64,000 bases of DNA from Cristatella mucedo. Taxonomy: Eukaryota > Bryozoa > Phylactolaemata > Cristatellidae. A program made the position numbers and the translations under genes. This document shows positions 34,703 to 46,491 of the stretch, piece by piece (positions within the stretch are counted from its first letter, which is position 1; every line of letters starts with the position of its first letter). The stretch is from assembly GCA_009760855.2 (NCBI GenBank), contig WPIO01000035.1:2100001-2164000 (forward strand). Reading direction: 5' to 3'. Below the pieces are notes generated by a model. That model was not told the DNA's origin. It was given only the letters and a program-made list of their open reading frames with translations, and did not search any database.

Positions 34703-35110
34703 AGATAATAATAATAATAATATTGCACTTGATAAAGCGCCCTCAGAGAACTTAATCTCTTTCTAGGCGCTTTACATTTGCTGCAAAGTGATACGCAATA
34801 GAATAGTAAGTAAAATCATGCTTGAAAAACAAACAAAATGAATAACATGGTTAGGGGTTACATGCACTGGGTCAGCATGCAAATGTGGTTAGTGGCAGCA
34901 TGAACAGTGTCAGCACGCAAAAGCACATCGAGGACGAATCACAAGGACCCACTAAATGCTGTCCTAAATAGGTATGTTTTTAAGTTTCTTTTAAATGTGG
35001 TCAGGTCAGGGGATGTTCTGATGCAGGTCGGGAGGGGAGTTTCAGGCTGTGGGAGCATACGAGCTAAATGCACGGTCTCCAAAGGATTTAAGGTTGATGA
35101 TGAAATTTAA
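34703..35110 (-). mobile_element. LINE family A 3' end with C-terminal coding
   Basis: Begins with ATA repeats and the inverted hairpin (AAAGCGCCCTCAGAGAAC, TCTCTTTCTAGGCGCTTTAC). It runs through the 3' UTR (ATCATGCTTGAAAAACAAAC; GACGAATCACAAGGACCCAC; ATTTAGCTCGTATGCTCCCA on the minus strand) into the polyprotein end near 35030-35105, which reads on the minus strand as the SFGDRAF...APTA block. The copy stops there. Confidence 0.85.
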
Positions 35111-35599
35111 GATGAAAATCTTAATTTTTAATAATAATTTTTAATAATAATTTAGGATGAAAAGCTTAATTTATTCTCCGCTTTTTCATGTTAATATCAG
35201 TTGCGGACTTGGACAAGGTTGCCACATCTTAAACAATAAAGTTCAACGCATTGAATACAAATACCATATATTATCAAAAATGATGACCCCCAAGTACAGT
35301 TCTTCTGAGCCTTAAAGTCTTAGTCTTACAAATATGTATGAGAATTGATGTAATGTGGAAATTTGTATTTAAAAATTGGTCTGGTTTTAGCTTCCCAGGA
35401 AAACTAGATCCTAATAGAAGCACTTAAAAGCTTACAATAGGAGAACCAAAAGCCAAGGTTTATTGATGATAGCTGAATGACAAAAGTAATATAGTTAAGT
35501 ACAGAGAACAGTGCGATTTGATGATGTTTGTAAGCTTTTGTACAGTCCATGTATATTTTTGACTCACTCTTAACTAACTAGATCTCCTCACTTCCACGC
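35111..35599. other. Interval with no supported feature
   Basis: Starts with a short tandem duplication (TTTTTAATAATAA units at 35125-35155, and GATGAAAATCTTAATTT / GATGAAAAGCTTAATTT). The rest is AT-rich. Confidence 0.3.
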
Positions 35600-36354
35600 C
35601 TCACCTCTCCGTCTATATTAGAGGAGGCCACGAGTGGCATTAGCCTGAAATCTCCCAATTAAAGACGGCTAATCATCTGGACCCAATGCATTTTTATACT
35701 TCCATGGTGCCTAGATCTGCTTCTACCGTGCATAAATAATATAATGAGAATATGCTTAGCCTCAGGTTATGTCTGAGGAATTTTCAAAAAGCCTTTGGTC
35801 AGGCCGCTAATTATGAAAGCAATACTAGGTCAAGAGAACTTAAAGGAAATTCCTCCGAGTCTCGATTCTACCATTTCTATGGAAAAAACTTAAACGATTT
35901 TTTGCAGACCATCTAAAAACAAATGTTAAAATTGTAAAACTAGAATATAGGCTTCACTCTAAATTTCAGAGCTATTCATTTCACTGTCAGCTTTGCTTTG
36001 GATGCGTAATGACCTTCTTAGGAAAGCTGGCTTAGTAAAGTTTCTCTGGTTGCTTTGCTAATCTTTCAGCAGTGTATAATACTATTTATGACCAAGTCCC
36101 ACCGGATCACATCCCATATTGCCTGGGCATAAAATGCCCTAAAATGTTACAAATCCAATTTCAGTAGGATATTCCACAATATTGAGGTAAATAGACATCC
36201 GAGGAGCCACAGACGTACAATGCTTACCTTAGTCGTGCTCCGCATCTCTTCACGCTTATACACTCCTATTTGCCAATACGATCGCCAAGATCAATCTAGT
36301 TTTTCACTTCTATGCAGATTACACTTAGTTGTACTTTTGCATTGTATTCCTTCT
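35600..36354 (+). pseudogene. LINE family A reverse transcriptase, part 1 (interrupted by SINE)
   Basis: Follows the 11160-11870 region in order: CATCTGGACCCAATGCATTT, GGTCAGGCCGCTAATTATGA, GAGAACTTAAAGGAAATTCC, the FxSxxAxYNTIYDQV motif A region near 36065-36095, and TTCACTTCTATGCAGATTAC then ACTTAGTTGTACTTTTGC. The last segment is FHFYADYT, with the second catalytic Asp of YADD changed to Tyr. It ends abruptly where a SINE begins. Confidence 0.75.
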
Positions 36355-36490
36355 AGTGAGTTCGGCCCAGTAATTAAATGGCTAGCCCCGACCAAGGCCA
36401 GGCCGAGGTCTTGCACAAAAGCCCCGTGGCATATGAGGAGCGCCCGAATATAGATCAAGTTCTCTTAGGGAGCTATACAAATGAATTATA
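36355..36490 (+). mobile_element. tRNA-derived SINE (type 1), nested in LINE family A
   Basis: Aligns with 18720-18855: TTCGGCCCAGTAATTAAATG (A-box region), CCCCGACCAAGGCCAGGCCG, GGCATATGAGGAG, and the LINE-like tail CAAGTTCTCTTAGGGAGCTA followed by TACAAATGAATTATA. It splits one LINE A copy exactly after the YADD region, so it inserted after that LINE did. Its B box is more degraded than at 18715, so it is old too. Confidence 0.65.
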
Positions 36491-37135
36491 TACATTTTTG
36501 GGAATAGAGCTAGTTGAGTAATCTCAAGTCCCTTGCTGCATGTTGTGCTGATTGTTTCATATGATACAAACTTTCTAAATTGAATGAAAATTAAACCAAC
36601 TGACCAGTTATCGTCAAACCAAGTGTGACTTAGGCTTTTTAAAATTCATCTTTCAAAGTTAGCTTTACAAGAATATCTCATGTCCCATCAGCGAAAAATC
36701 TAGACTTCCCGTTCCAAAGTGACTTTTTTTATTTGACGACCACACCAGCTCCACAGTAAAGTCTGCCTACTTTCAGCTATATCATGTCAAAATTCGGGCT
36801 TGCTTAGTCAAGGATACTGCATCATCATTGGTGTTGTGTGGCGTACAGTCATGAACTATAACTCACCTCTTGCTAGTCTTCCGGCATTGGCAATTAGGCG
36901 GTTACAATTGGTACCAAACTGTGCAGTTAGGCTTGTACGTCGTGAGCGGCACGGTTGCCCTATTAAACCTGTTGTTACCCTCCTGAACTTTCTTCCAATC
37001 AAGCAGCGCATCGACTCTACTGTCACTCGCTTTGACGTCCCTTCGTTCTCTGGCCACAGACCTGCCTATGAGAATCTGTTCTCTACGAGGCTAGGCGTCG
37101 CACACCCTGCTTTCCTGAACTAATCTGTTTAGGCG
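36491..37135 (+). pseudogene. LINE family A, part 2 after the SINE
   Basis: Resumes with TCTCAAGTCCCTTGCTGCAT (compare 11913-11931) and runs through GACGACCACACCAGCTCCAC and CTGCCTACTTTCAGCTATAT. The C-terminal block near 36895-37010 reads IRRLQLVPNCAVRLVRRERH, then FLPIKQRIDS. The 107-codon frame at 36800-37123 is its longest remnant. Further 3' sequence to ~37440 is partly similar but disrupted. Confidence 0.75.
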
Positions 37136-38109
37136 AACTTTGTAGGAACCTTAAATCCTGTGAAGACCTTGCCTTTAGTTGCTTTGCTTACAAAGCTTGG
37201 AGCCAGAGGCGGAGCAGGAAGACCCTGGGCACAGAGGGAAGGTAATTGCCTCACCCCGTGGACAGAGAGAAGCACCTACATCCCGGGCAAACTTTCCAAA
37301 GCCTGCAGAAGCAAATGACTCTCGAACCCTAGCCTGAATCATTACCCCTAACATGAAAATGCTGGCTCAGCCACTACCTGGAACATACTCCTGACTGCAC
37401 GAGACTAATACCCTAACTTGACGTTAGAAAAGAAGAGATAAACAATTCCAGTTTATTAGAGCATTTAGTTGTTTTTTTTATTTATACTGTGTGTGTTTAT
37501 GCTTTTTGACACTGTGCAAGAATCCACCAACCGTATTTTACACGTTAAAGCACTATCTTTCTAACCCAAATAATTGTATCATTGCTGACATTGTGCATTT
37601 TAACACTAAACATTTGATAATACTGTGGTTAAAGCATATATTTGAAGTGCTTATAATTGCATTAAGTTTCTTTTTATTAATTGTATTAGCAGCATTGATA
37701 TCAATATTGTATTATTACTAATAATATGAATAATATTATTAAGAATAGGTTGTTTAGTTTAGGTCTTTCAGCCAGCAATTCGTAATTACACGCACACTCA
37801 CAGTCATTATTCTAGATTTGACTTGTAGGACATTTATCAGTCTATATATTTTTTAGACATATTTTCGCAACATGATCAAATTGCTAACCGTTTAGATACG
37901 TGTACATTATTCGCATACTTAGCCATCCAATTTCATGCGATCTACGTAATCCATTAAATATCAATGGCAGTGATTAAGTCACTATTAGGATTAAGGTGCA
38001 CATAAATGTCTACCAGGCCATTTGCTTTTTAAAAAGCACACTTTACTATAAAAATGCTCTAAGACTAACCCTCCAAGATAGAAGTGTAAAAATGCATTGA
38101 TTGGTTTAG
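37136..38109. other. Eroded LINE 3' sequence then AT-rich DNA
   Basis: Up to about 37460 there are scraps of the LINE A end (GCATTTAGTTG near 37459), interrupted by a GC-rich ~170-bp insert at 37195-37370. Beyond this is AT-rich DNA. The hydrophobic run at 37630-37720 is low-complexity AT coding. Confidence 0.3.
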
Positions 38110-38126
38110 CCACACACACAAGCCAC

Positions 38127-38162
<36 letters not shown>

Positions 38163-38184
38163 CATATAATATATATATATATAT
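38110..38184. repeat. Composite (CA)n(TA)n microsatellite
   Basis: Interrupted CA repeats at 38111-38151 pass directly into TA repeats. On the reverse strand the order is (TA)n(TG)n, as in the tracts at 1601, 46391, 59675 and 60439. Confidence 0.95.
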
Positions 38185-41134
38185 GGTAAATTGAAGTATT
38201 TTGATAAGCCTTTTTTAGCTGATGCTGATGTGGAATAAATTTGGAGTCATAATATAATAATTTTCTTCGTCGTCATCATCAGAATGCTTAAATCAACCGC
38301 GACCGTGAGTCCTGTTTTATAAATAAGTTAGCGATCATTAATTTTAAAAATGTGCATTCTTGACCGTACTCAGCAATCAGATAGCCACACAACTTCTAAA
38401 TTTCAGTTGTGGCCATATCTATCGAATCTGTATTCATGCAGTGTGTGGACAGGGCATCGCCATCAACATCCTCCTGACTTGTGGATCTTCTTGACTTGAA
38501 TGAATCTCTGCCTAGCTACTTTACATTGAAAACTCTACTGTTCAAACACCTCCGAATGTTCGCCAAAGTAATAAAGGAGAATCAGCTCTCCAGAATCATG
38601 TTGGTTTTTGCTCTGGATTTTTCCTCTACAATCTGCATCTCAACGAACCCCCACCCGACACAACACCCCCCCCAACGCTTGCCGCCCACGCCACCCCGAG
38701 CTCTCACAGACTCCCACCCCCCTAGGTTCAGTGCTGTGCACCGCAGCCCAGGTCTCTGGCCAGCATGGTCCACCGTGTACCAGAGACAGAGCAACAAGCG
38801 CCAATTGGTGATACATCAAGCGTGTGCCGGGAGCGGTCGGTCGGCACTAAGTGGTTGAGCATTAACTCAAAGAAACGACAGTAAAAGAAATGTTGACATT
38901 CTGTGGTAAGTTTTTGATGCCCTGTGGCTTGAAGAGGAAATGGACATTACGATAGTTACTTTGTAGGGCCCTTAATTTATTCACATATTTATTTACGTTG
39001 GACGAAGCTAGAAGAGGTGAAACTTGAGCATCTTAAAGTTAGGTAGAGATTTTTAAGACCAAAGATAATGCTGTTAGTTGTTGACTACCATCACTTACAC
39101 ATGGAAGGATATCTTAGTCGTAATAGCCAAACATAAACTACATCAAAAAGCCAAATGATGCAATCAATCCTTATAGCCAGGCCATACCTCATTCTCGATA
39201 TGATTGACTCACCTTGAAGGGCCAATGCGAATCACCCGCCGCCAGTGGAAAAAACAAAATGACAGACCAGCTATGTGGGTAGTTTTTGGTTGGTCACCGC
39301 CGAAATTATGTCACTCTGAACCCACTCTCTGAATGCATTACGTTTACCCTCGGGCTCAGGCAGAAGTGAGGTGTCCAATTTTCACGACCTGGGTATTGGA
39401 TCAAATTCGGGAGGCGGTCGAAACTTTATTGACAAATGCTGGTGTGGTGATGCCGTGACGGCCTTCTCTGTGTATCATAAATGGGGCTGTGGAGGCAGCC
39501 AACAAAAAATCATGGACATTGAGTCAATGTAAGACTACGATGTATGCATATCTTCCAAAAATTTTAGCGTAAACACGAACTTCTCATTCGTCAAACAAGA
39601 GCTTTCATTTATAATTGTGTTGTCTTTAAAAGACCAAACTTTTGAAAAATCAGATGTAGACAATTTTTAATTTTTGTCTTAAAACAAGGTTGGGAGATAG
39701 CTACTAATTCTCCCACAAATATCCCGTGAAATAACTAGGTGAATTTGCTAAGAGATTGTTGTCGCCTGACTATATAATTTGAAAATAAACCCATTAGATT
39801 TTTTTGGGGCTAACTTTTTAGATATGCAATTGTACTTTTAATAGCAAAAGCAATATCAAGTATTATATCTACAGGAAAAGGTATACTGAGATTGTGGGAC
39901 AAGTGCTCTTCTAAGGTGCTGAGATTCCAAACAGATAGGTGCAGGTGTCAGTCTATGCCAAATTTGCAGTATATCTAGAAATTAGTCAGTCCTCCTTCAG
40001 CCAAGGCAACAAAAGCAGTGCGTGTTTATAGCTTGCTCGCGAAGGCCCACGAAATCTACTTGATCTATTAAATATTTCGACAATCCCTCAGACTGTCTTC
40101 ATTTTAGTACAAAACCCTAACTAAATTGATCCCAATTACAAAGTCTAATTACAAAAGGATCTGCCAATGAACCAAAGCGCGATATGCAAAAGTGCGTTAG
40201 CCAGCACCACGCGCTGGCGAGTTATCCAGCGCTAGCGTATTTGATAGATGAAGTAACCTAACGTACAGAGCTCGAATTGTGTCCCTTCTCCGCTCTGATT
40301 TCTCTGCCAGATCGCACACGGCTGACAATGCGTTTTACGAGCATTTGACTTCACCTGAACACGGCACGATTCGGGTCCACTATAAACAAAAAAAAAGTCG
40401 AAATCCTAACTGGATTAATTATCTGTGCACTATAAACAAAAAAAATTAAAAGATCTAGCTGATTAATTAGCCTATGGCCAATTATAGGGACAGAAGGAGC
40501 CTTTATGGCTATGCCACCTTACAGTGGCCATAGAGGATCATATTACACAGAATCAGCGACTGAATAGGGTCAGCTAAATCAACCACACAATTGATACCAT
40601 CTACAAATCATACTCATTTATGTTGACAAGGTGAATGATAAATTTTAAGAACAATTTTACAAGCGAAATGACACTGATAAGTCGACTTGTGAAAAATAAG
40701 ACGGTCAATATTACAACCTCTTCATAGATCTTGGGACAATACAACCATCAGAAAGTGCCAAGATGACTGTCTCGGGCGTAGTTCAATGCCGATCTTCCAC
40801 CACTCTTCTTTGTTCTCTGGAAGGGTGGTACCACAGCCTTTACGTTTGATAAATGACACAACAAATCATTCTCTACTCTTTCACACTGAACTGCATAATT
40901 CAGGTATTGATTGGCTACCAATCAGTGTAGTGCGGTTAATATACCGGTGGTAAACTGTGTTGTATGTTTTGCATGAACCCAATGATCACAAGAAGCCAGC
41001 ATTACAAATATTGCTGAAACCAAACCATGAGTGTGACATCGATGTTTTTCTGATTATTAGTCGCCAGAATTTGCCAGTCAGCGCCAGAACGCAATCTCTT
41101 CTAGCGCTTTGTTACAAGCAATGGAAATTACATT
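38185..41134. other. Long interval, nothing supported except local compositional patches
   Basis: A C-rich, G-poor patch lies at 38640-38730 inside a 125-codon frame (38481-38858) that I regard as compositional. A short direct duplication of CACTATAAACAAAAAAA is at 40379 and 40430. The rest shows no recognised gene or repeat. Confidence 0.3.
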
Positions 41135-41560
41135 GTTTCAGGTAATATCATGCTTGATAAACAAACAACAAGAATATATGGTTGGGGTGGCATGCCAGAG
41201 GTCAGCTAATACAATGTGAATGATGGCAGCTTGCACAGTGTCAGCACATCAAGCACAAAGAACAATCACGGGGTTCCCACTAAATGCAAATCAATGGGTG
41301 TGTTTCTTTTAAATGTGGTCAGGATGTTCTGATGCAACCAGACAGGGGTTCCGGCAGGAATTATCTGAACTTAATTTAAGATCCCCAAAGGATTTGAGGT
41401 TCAATGGTAAACAGTTACATTCATGGGTGATGATAGTAGCCTGGTCGAGGCTCAGATCGATGGTAGGCGAGACGTAAAATAGAAGTCACCTAAAAGTGAG
41501 CGACACAACCTTGAGTCAATCGTTATGACTGGGAACCAGTGCTGGGTCAGTGGTGCGATG
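41135..41560 (-). mobile_element. LINE family A 3' UTR and C-terminal coding
   Basis: Plus-strand words ATCATGCTTGATAAACAAAC, GTGTCAGCACATCAAGCAC, AATCACGGGGTTCCCACTAA, AAATGTGGTCAGGATGTTCT and CCCCAAAGGATTTGAGGTTC follow 34815-35100 in order. It then continues further into the polyprotein end (TGACTGGGAACCAGTGCTGG). The terminal hairpin is missing. Confidence 0.75.
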
Positions 41561-43244
41561 TGGACTATTGCCAATTGATTTTTAGCATTACGTTGCTTAT
41601 CTCATAGATAAAGTACCGTTTTTTGTCACGACGGGGCAGCTCGGTTTCGTGCCCTGGTAAATGCGGGATACTACCGTTATGTTACTTCTACATATGCGGG
41701 CAAACCACAGTTGCACGCTAAAAAGGGTGTGTCGAATGTCTTGTATTTCTCCAAACCTACTCTACTATGCAGGCAGAATAATTTTAAACATTAAATACCG
41801 TGTTTTGCGTGCTGCTGGTGACCCTCCTGATTGAATATCAGCAACTTGTGTTTTATTTTAGGGCTGATCGCCTCAAGTAATATGGGTTTGTTTGTCAACG
41901 ATTGATCGCGTGGTTCATTAAGTCAGTATATTTAATATAGGTCAACAACACTATGTGAATAATTGTCACACTATAATGTCTGAGAACATTTCATTCCTGA
42001 ATTCAATACTTGCTAATTGCAGCATTTAGCGATGGCCCAACTGGTAATTTCCCTGCGGTTTATTGTTATATGGAAGATACCTATAAGTCGGTATTTTGAA
42101 TGTGTGTACTTTCTTCGGTTTTGTAAGGGTTTACAGATAAGTGGTTTCTTGGGGGATTATTATATAGCTGTTATCTAAGCCATATAGAGCTAAATTTTGA
42201 GTTTAATAGACATAACTAGAGATATTTCATAGCCTGAACACAAGACTGAATGTCAGTTGCTTACAAGTGATACATGATGGTAGTTCGTGAAAAGATTCAA
42301 TGCTGTTTGCCCACCCGCAGGTACTAAAGCAGCATTACGATTGGCTGAGACCAACGGCCCCAAACCAAAATCAAAACGATGACCTTATGGTTAAACCCAC
42401 GTCTCCATCTTGAATGTAAACCTAGACTGGTGTTAGTATAATAGCAGCCCTCAGATCAGGCTAAGGATGGAAAGCAATGAAAATCTGAGGATATGCTAAA
42501 TTCTTTCACCCTATGTGCTGAGTGCATTTTAAAAGTCAGACGATGTGTCTCTGTGTCAATTTAAGCAGCATGGCAACTTCCTGAGGTTTCAATAATGTTG
42601 TGCTACAGTAATTATCCATTTATTTGATATTGATTAAGCGATGTATGCATTATTGAGCAGTGCCTTGTGGCGAGAAAGGTATGTCATGCACTCGGCAACA
42701 TGCCACCGTGTCGAGTCCTCTCCACTGTAAAACACTTTTCTACATATCAGTACTCAGTTTAATTGTTCATCTATGCTAGTCAAGCGATCGCAGCAATTCA
42801 GATAAGACACATCTTTTATTTCACCATTCAGAATTCAACACAGTTCATCAATTCATTTTGGTGCTCCACAGTCAGGCTTTTCATTAAACCGCCGGATATT
42901 TTTAACTCAACATGTAACTATTTCACCAGCCAAACTCAGATCTGTGAAGAGTCCTTCAGTTTAATTATCCTTGTTTTCACCAAATCTTTGCAGACTAATT
43001 CATAATCCCACTGAATGAGAATATGGATTTTCCAAAACTCCCCTGCTCATCACAAGTAGACTATCAATTGAACTTAGTCTTCAGTAGGTTTATACATGCA
43101 CGATACACGCGCATCTTAATTAACCGATTGACAGCACTTCTTTCCATTCTAAATGGGTTGGGAAAGATATTTTATTTTCTATAACACTAAGAACCTTGAC
43201 GTGTGTGTATTATAAATCAAATTAAACATCATTCTCGTACATTG
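41561..43244. other. Interval with no supported feature
   Basis: AT-rich. An 80-codon frame at 42763-43005 contains two N-x-S/T sites and three Cys, as an ectodomain exon might. A stop immediately upstream and the lack of an acceptor argue against it. Confidence 0.25.
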
Positions 43245-43640
43245 GTATATGCTTGATTGCTTTCATAGGCAAACTCTTTGCCAAGAAACAAGTATGACAA
43301 AAGCTTTGTCTGCAGCATGTCCTAGACTTTTGCAACTCTTGAAACTCAGTGCTGCACATAACGGCATCTCTCTTCTACACTCCGACTGTGGCTCCAATCT
43401 TACCTCTGGTGGTCCTGGGCTGCTGTGCTCACTGGCTCAGCTCTCTCTGACTCTGCTATGGCACCACTTTCTCTTTGTTGTTGAGGCAAGAGTCGCCTTA
43501 TTCTGTGTGTAAAAACACTTGGGCTGAGTATACAAAACTCTCTGCATGTGACATAATCTTATGACTTTATTGAAGGATTCCTGAACAGGAAGTACGTTAC
43601 AGTAAATTTCTAGTAAAGTAATGCACCATCCTCTATAAAG
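43245..43640 (+). mobile_element. LINE family B 3' end, diverged
   Basis: CTCTGACTCTGCTATGGCAC, CACTTTCTCTTTGTTGTTGA and TTATGACTTTATTGAAGGAT parallel 55325-55490 (CACTTTCTCTTTGTTGTGTG; TTTTATGACTTTGTGGGTTA) and 30860-30990. Only the segment downstream of the coding region is convincing. An 87-codon frame at 43249-43512 is incidental. Confidence 0.4.
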
Positions 43641-43794
43641 TTGCAGGACTTATACAATACGATATCATCTCTCATGATATCAAAAGGCGTAACTCACTTT
43701 ACAAGGTCATCTAACCAGCCTTCATGGTGGGAGGAGGTATTTTTCTTTAGCATTCAATTGTTTGCACATCATAAATAATAATGCTCCTGTGCTC

Positions 43795-43816
43795 TATATA
43801 TATATATATATATATA
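43795..43816. repeat. (TA)n microsatellite
   Basis: Eleven TA units, uninterrupted. Confidence 0.95.
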
Positions 43817-45094
43817 ACTATTCAATGGCAACATTCCATGTGAGCTCTTACCATTCAATGAACTCAACTGACAATAAAACAGACTCACTCCAGTTTGTCT
43901 GTATAAAATTACCTGGATGAAAGTTTGGATTTTAATGGCCCCATAAATCTTTTTAAGGCAATTGCTCAGTTTTTAGCTTTGGGATACTGTATTCGGAATC
44001 CCGGTAGCATTGCGAACTGTTTGTATCAGGAGTAAATTTCTCAAAACCACCAAAGCCCATTCAACTGTCTTGATGACTCTTGTCCCAGTCACTGCTATTT
44101 CAAGCGAAGCATTATTGTGTACAGAGGCCACAGAGTTCCCGATGTTATACTTTAACCATAAACTATGCACGCAATATACAAATGTAATACATTTTTCAAC
44201 TTAGAGGAACTTTGCATCGTCTCGGGCATGGTGTATGGCATGCATTGATTGTTGTAATTCAACCTACTTCTTTTTTTTTAGCCAAATACATCAAACGGAC
44301 GAATAACACAGTCACAAATAAAAATAGGTTATTGCTTATGGCAGAGTGCTCTATCAATTATGTTAATGACAGCAATAGATGTGCAATATACAAATGACGC
44401 TTTATTAAAGCAAGCCTCCACAAATATTTCAGTCAGTACTATATTAAAAAGGTTCATTAGTTAGATTACTCAGATGGCCATTAGCAGATGTTCAGAAGCC
44501 ATTGGGTTGCTCAACCTGAGTCCATGTTTTTATGAGTATTGATGACTTCTATCAACTGTACATTTCACAGTCATTTTTAGCTTTGAAAACTTTAGTGTTG
44601 AGAATCCTTCAAGCATTACCCTAGATATACCGCATATTCAGAAAGGAGCCTGTAATATCATTGATATAACTTTGGTAGGGATTTGGGTTCACTGAACATC
44701 CTCTTCCTTTGATCTTTCAGTAAACAACCTATTCCCATATCCAGGAGTCCCGATGATATCACTATTTCATTCAAGCAAATCAGTACTCGAAATGCTTGAA
44801 TCTTGCCAAAATTAACTAAGCGGCGAAACAGACGTTGTTATCCTTTGAAATCGACCAGATCGGATCAATACCTATTTATCTCAGGTGGATAATATCGGAA
44901 TTCAACTTATAGAACTTTAATGCTCCTCCAAGGATAGTACTATGTGTGGAGACAAAATTGCAAGCTCCATTGGTGTTTTAGTTCTCATCTAAAACAAGCT
45001 GTCCTGTGACTTGTAAAACAGCCAAGATTGTAGACAAAAGATTTCAGCTAGGGCATATGAAGCAAACTAGGCTGTGGAAATCAACACTAAAATG
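43817..45094. other. Interval with no supported feature
   Basis: Overlapping ~65-codon frames on both strands at 43973-44204 without motifs. Otherwise AT-rich. Confidence 0.25.
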
Positions 45095-45170
45095 ATAATT
45101 TTCCAATAAGCGCTCTGTAGAGAACTCAATCTCTTTCCAGACAGTTCACACATTCTGCAAACGAAGCGCT
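45095..45170 (-). mobile_element. LINE family A 3' tail, decayed
   Basis: GCGCTCTGTAGAGAACTCAA then TCTCTTTCCAGACAGTTCAC and ATTCTGCAAACG is the reverse complement of the hairpin tail with several substitutions. The ATT repeat is lost. Confidence 0.6.
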
Positions 45171-45234
45171 TAGTGAATGGTTATCTTTTACGATCATCTT
45201 CAACAAAAATAGTGACGTCCGCGGATCCACCACA

Positions 45235-45655
45235 CAACCACCCTTCTCTGAAACACCTTTAACCAGTCAAGCAGCATCGATTTCAAAGTCATCTACTCAC
45301 TTTAGGTCGCCCTTCATTCTTTTTGCCTTGGCTATCTATCAGATTCCCCATGATAAGCTTCATCGGTGCCTTTCAGAATCCATCATTGTCCTCTAACTCA
45401 ACTGAAATCTCAATCCCTATGGAGACCATGCGTATAGTTCATCTGCTTCAAAAAACCTGAAACTCCCCCTAACATCTGCAAACATGCACATCTACTAAGA
45501 AACTAAAGTACTTTCATTAATTACAGCATTAAAAGTGGGACAATACATTTGTCCTTATTTACTTATGCTTGCTGACAATGTGCATGCACTAACATCATGA
45601 AAGCTGATACAGGCATGCTAATAAATTATTCTTTTGTTTAAATGAGCCTTTTCTA
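45235..45655 (+). pseudogene. LINE family A C-terminal coding and 3' UTR
   Basis: CAGTCAAGCAGCATCGATTT, CAAAGTCATCTACTCACTTT, CTATGGAGACCATGCGTATA and ACTTATGCTTGCTGACAATG follow 12395-12790. Because it lies in opposite orientation to the tail at 45095-45170, these are two insertions or one inverted, broken element. Confidence 0.65.
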
Positions 45656-46390
45656 ATTCGCCCATCGTTCGATACTTCTTTGATCTATCTTTAGCGGAGA
45701 CACAATAGTTGAGCTCTTAGGGTTCGCATCTGTTTCCATCCCCATTTAGCTCATACATCTTGGTATGAGCGAATGAGATAGGCTAATCCAATAAAAAATG
45801 TGTATTTTAGAAAAAGCAAGAAGTAGGAGAAAAAATTGTGTAAAAGGCGATGAGTATGTTGTTAAGATGCTAGTAACACAAGAAGCTCTGAGTTAATACA
45901 AGAACATACTAAACCTCTAGTCCAACAAAAATTTTGAGCTTACATGCCTAGGACCTTTCAAAAATACCAAACATGAAAATGGAATCGGTGCTGACGATTT
46001 CCACCATGAATAAAAGGTTGCTACCGTCATGTACTTACAAGGTTAACCGGAAAACACAGTTACAAATTAGCAACCACTTTTTATAACTGGTGGCTTTGAT
46101 GCTGTTACTATAGTGGTCTTAGGAGCCCCTGAAATGACTTAGCCCCAGCCAACCTGCCTGTAACTGAATCTCTTGAACGCCCGTCCTGAGATCCATTTCT
46201 GGATCAGCTTAAGGAGTATTTCTGCTATATAAGCAATGTGCCCTCAAGGTTGCTCAGATTTTCTGCAAAGTATAGCTCACCTGGGCATCGCAATAACCCT
46301 CTCCTTTTAGTCCATTAGAGTTGATACAACCACTGCAGATCTTTGCTGTGCTGTTCCTATCGAAAGCAATCCAATTAGTCTTGGGATTCA
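45656..46390. other. Interval with no supported feature
   Basis: No recognised exon or repeat. Some LINE-like words near 46140-46300 could not be placed. Confidence 0.25.
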
Positions 46391-46491
46391 GCTATATATA
46401 TACGATATGTGGTTTGCGCGTGTGCGCGCTCGCGTGCACGTGCGTGTGTGTGTGTGCGTGTGTGTGTGTGTGTGTTGTGTGTGTGTGTGTA
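46391..46491. repeat. (TA)n then GC/GT-rich alternating purine-pyrimidine tract
   Basis: CTATATATATA is followed by GTTTGCGCGTGTGCGCGCTC, GCGTGCACGTGCG and GT repeats to 46490. Most of the run alternates purine and pyrimidine, including a CG-containing core, which is the classic sequence type for left-handed Z-DNA. Confidence 0.9.

Noticed and set aside
37491-37721. 76-codon frame with a hydrophobic C-terminal helix ending in YYY.
   Set aside because: AT-rich DNA naturally encodes Leu/Ile/Phe/Tyr runs; there is no acceptor in phase and no YGVPI motif.
38481-38858. 125-codon Pro/Thr-rich coding frame.
   Set aside because: Driven by the C-rich patch; the same region is open in three frames.
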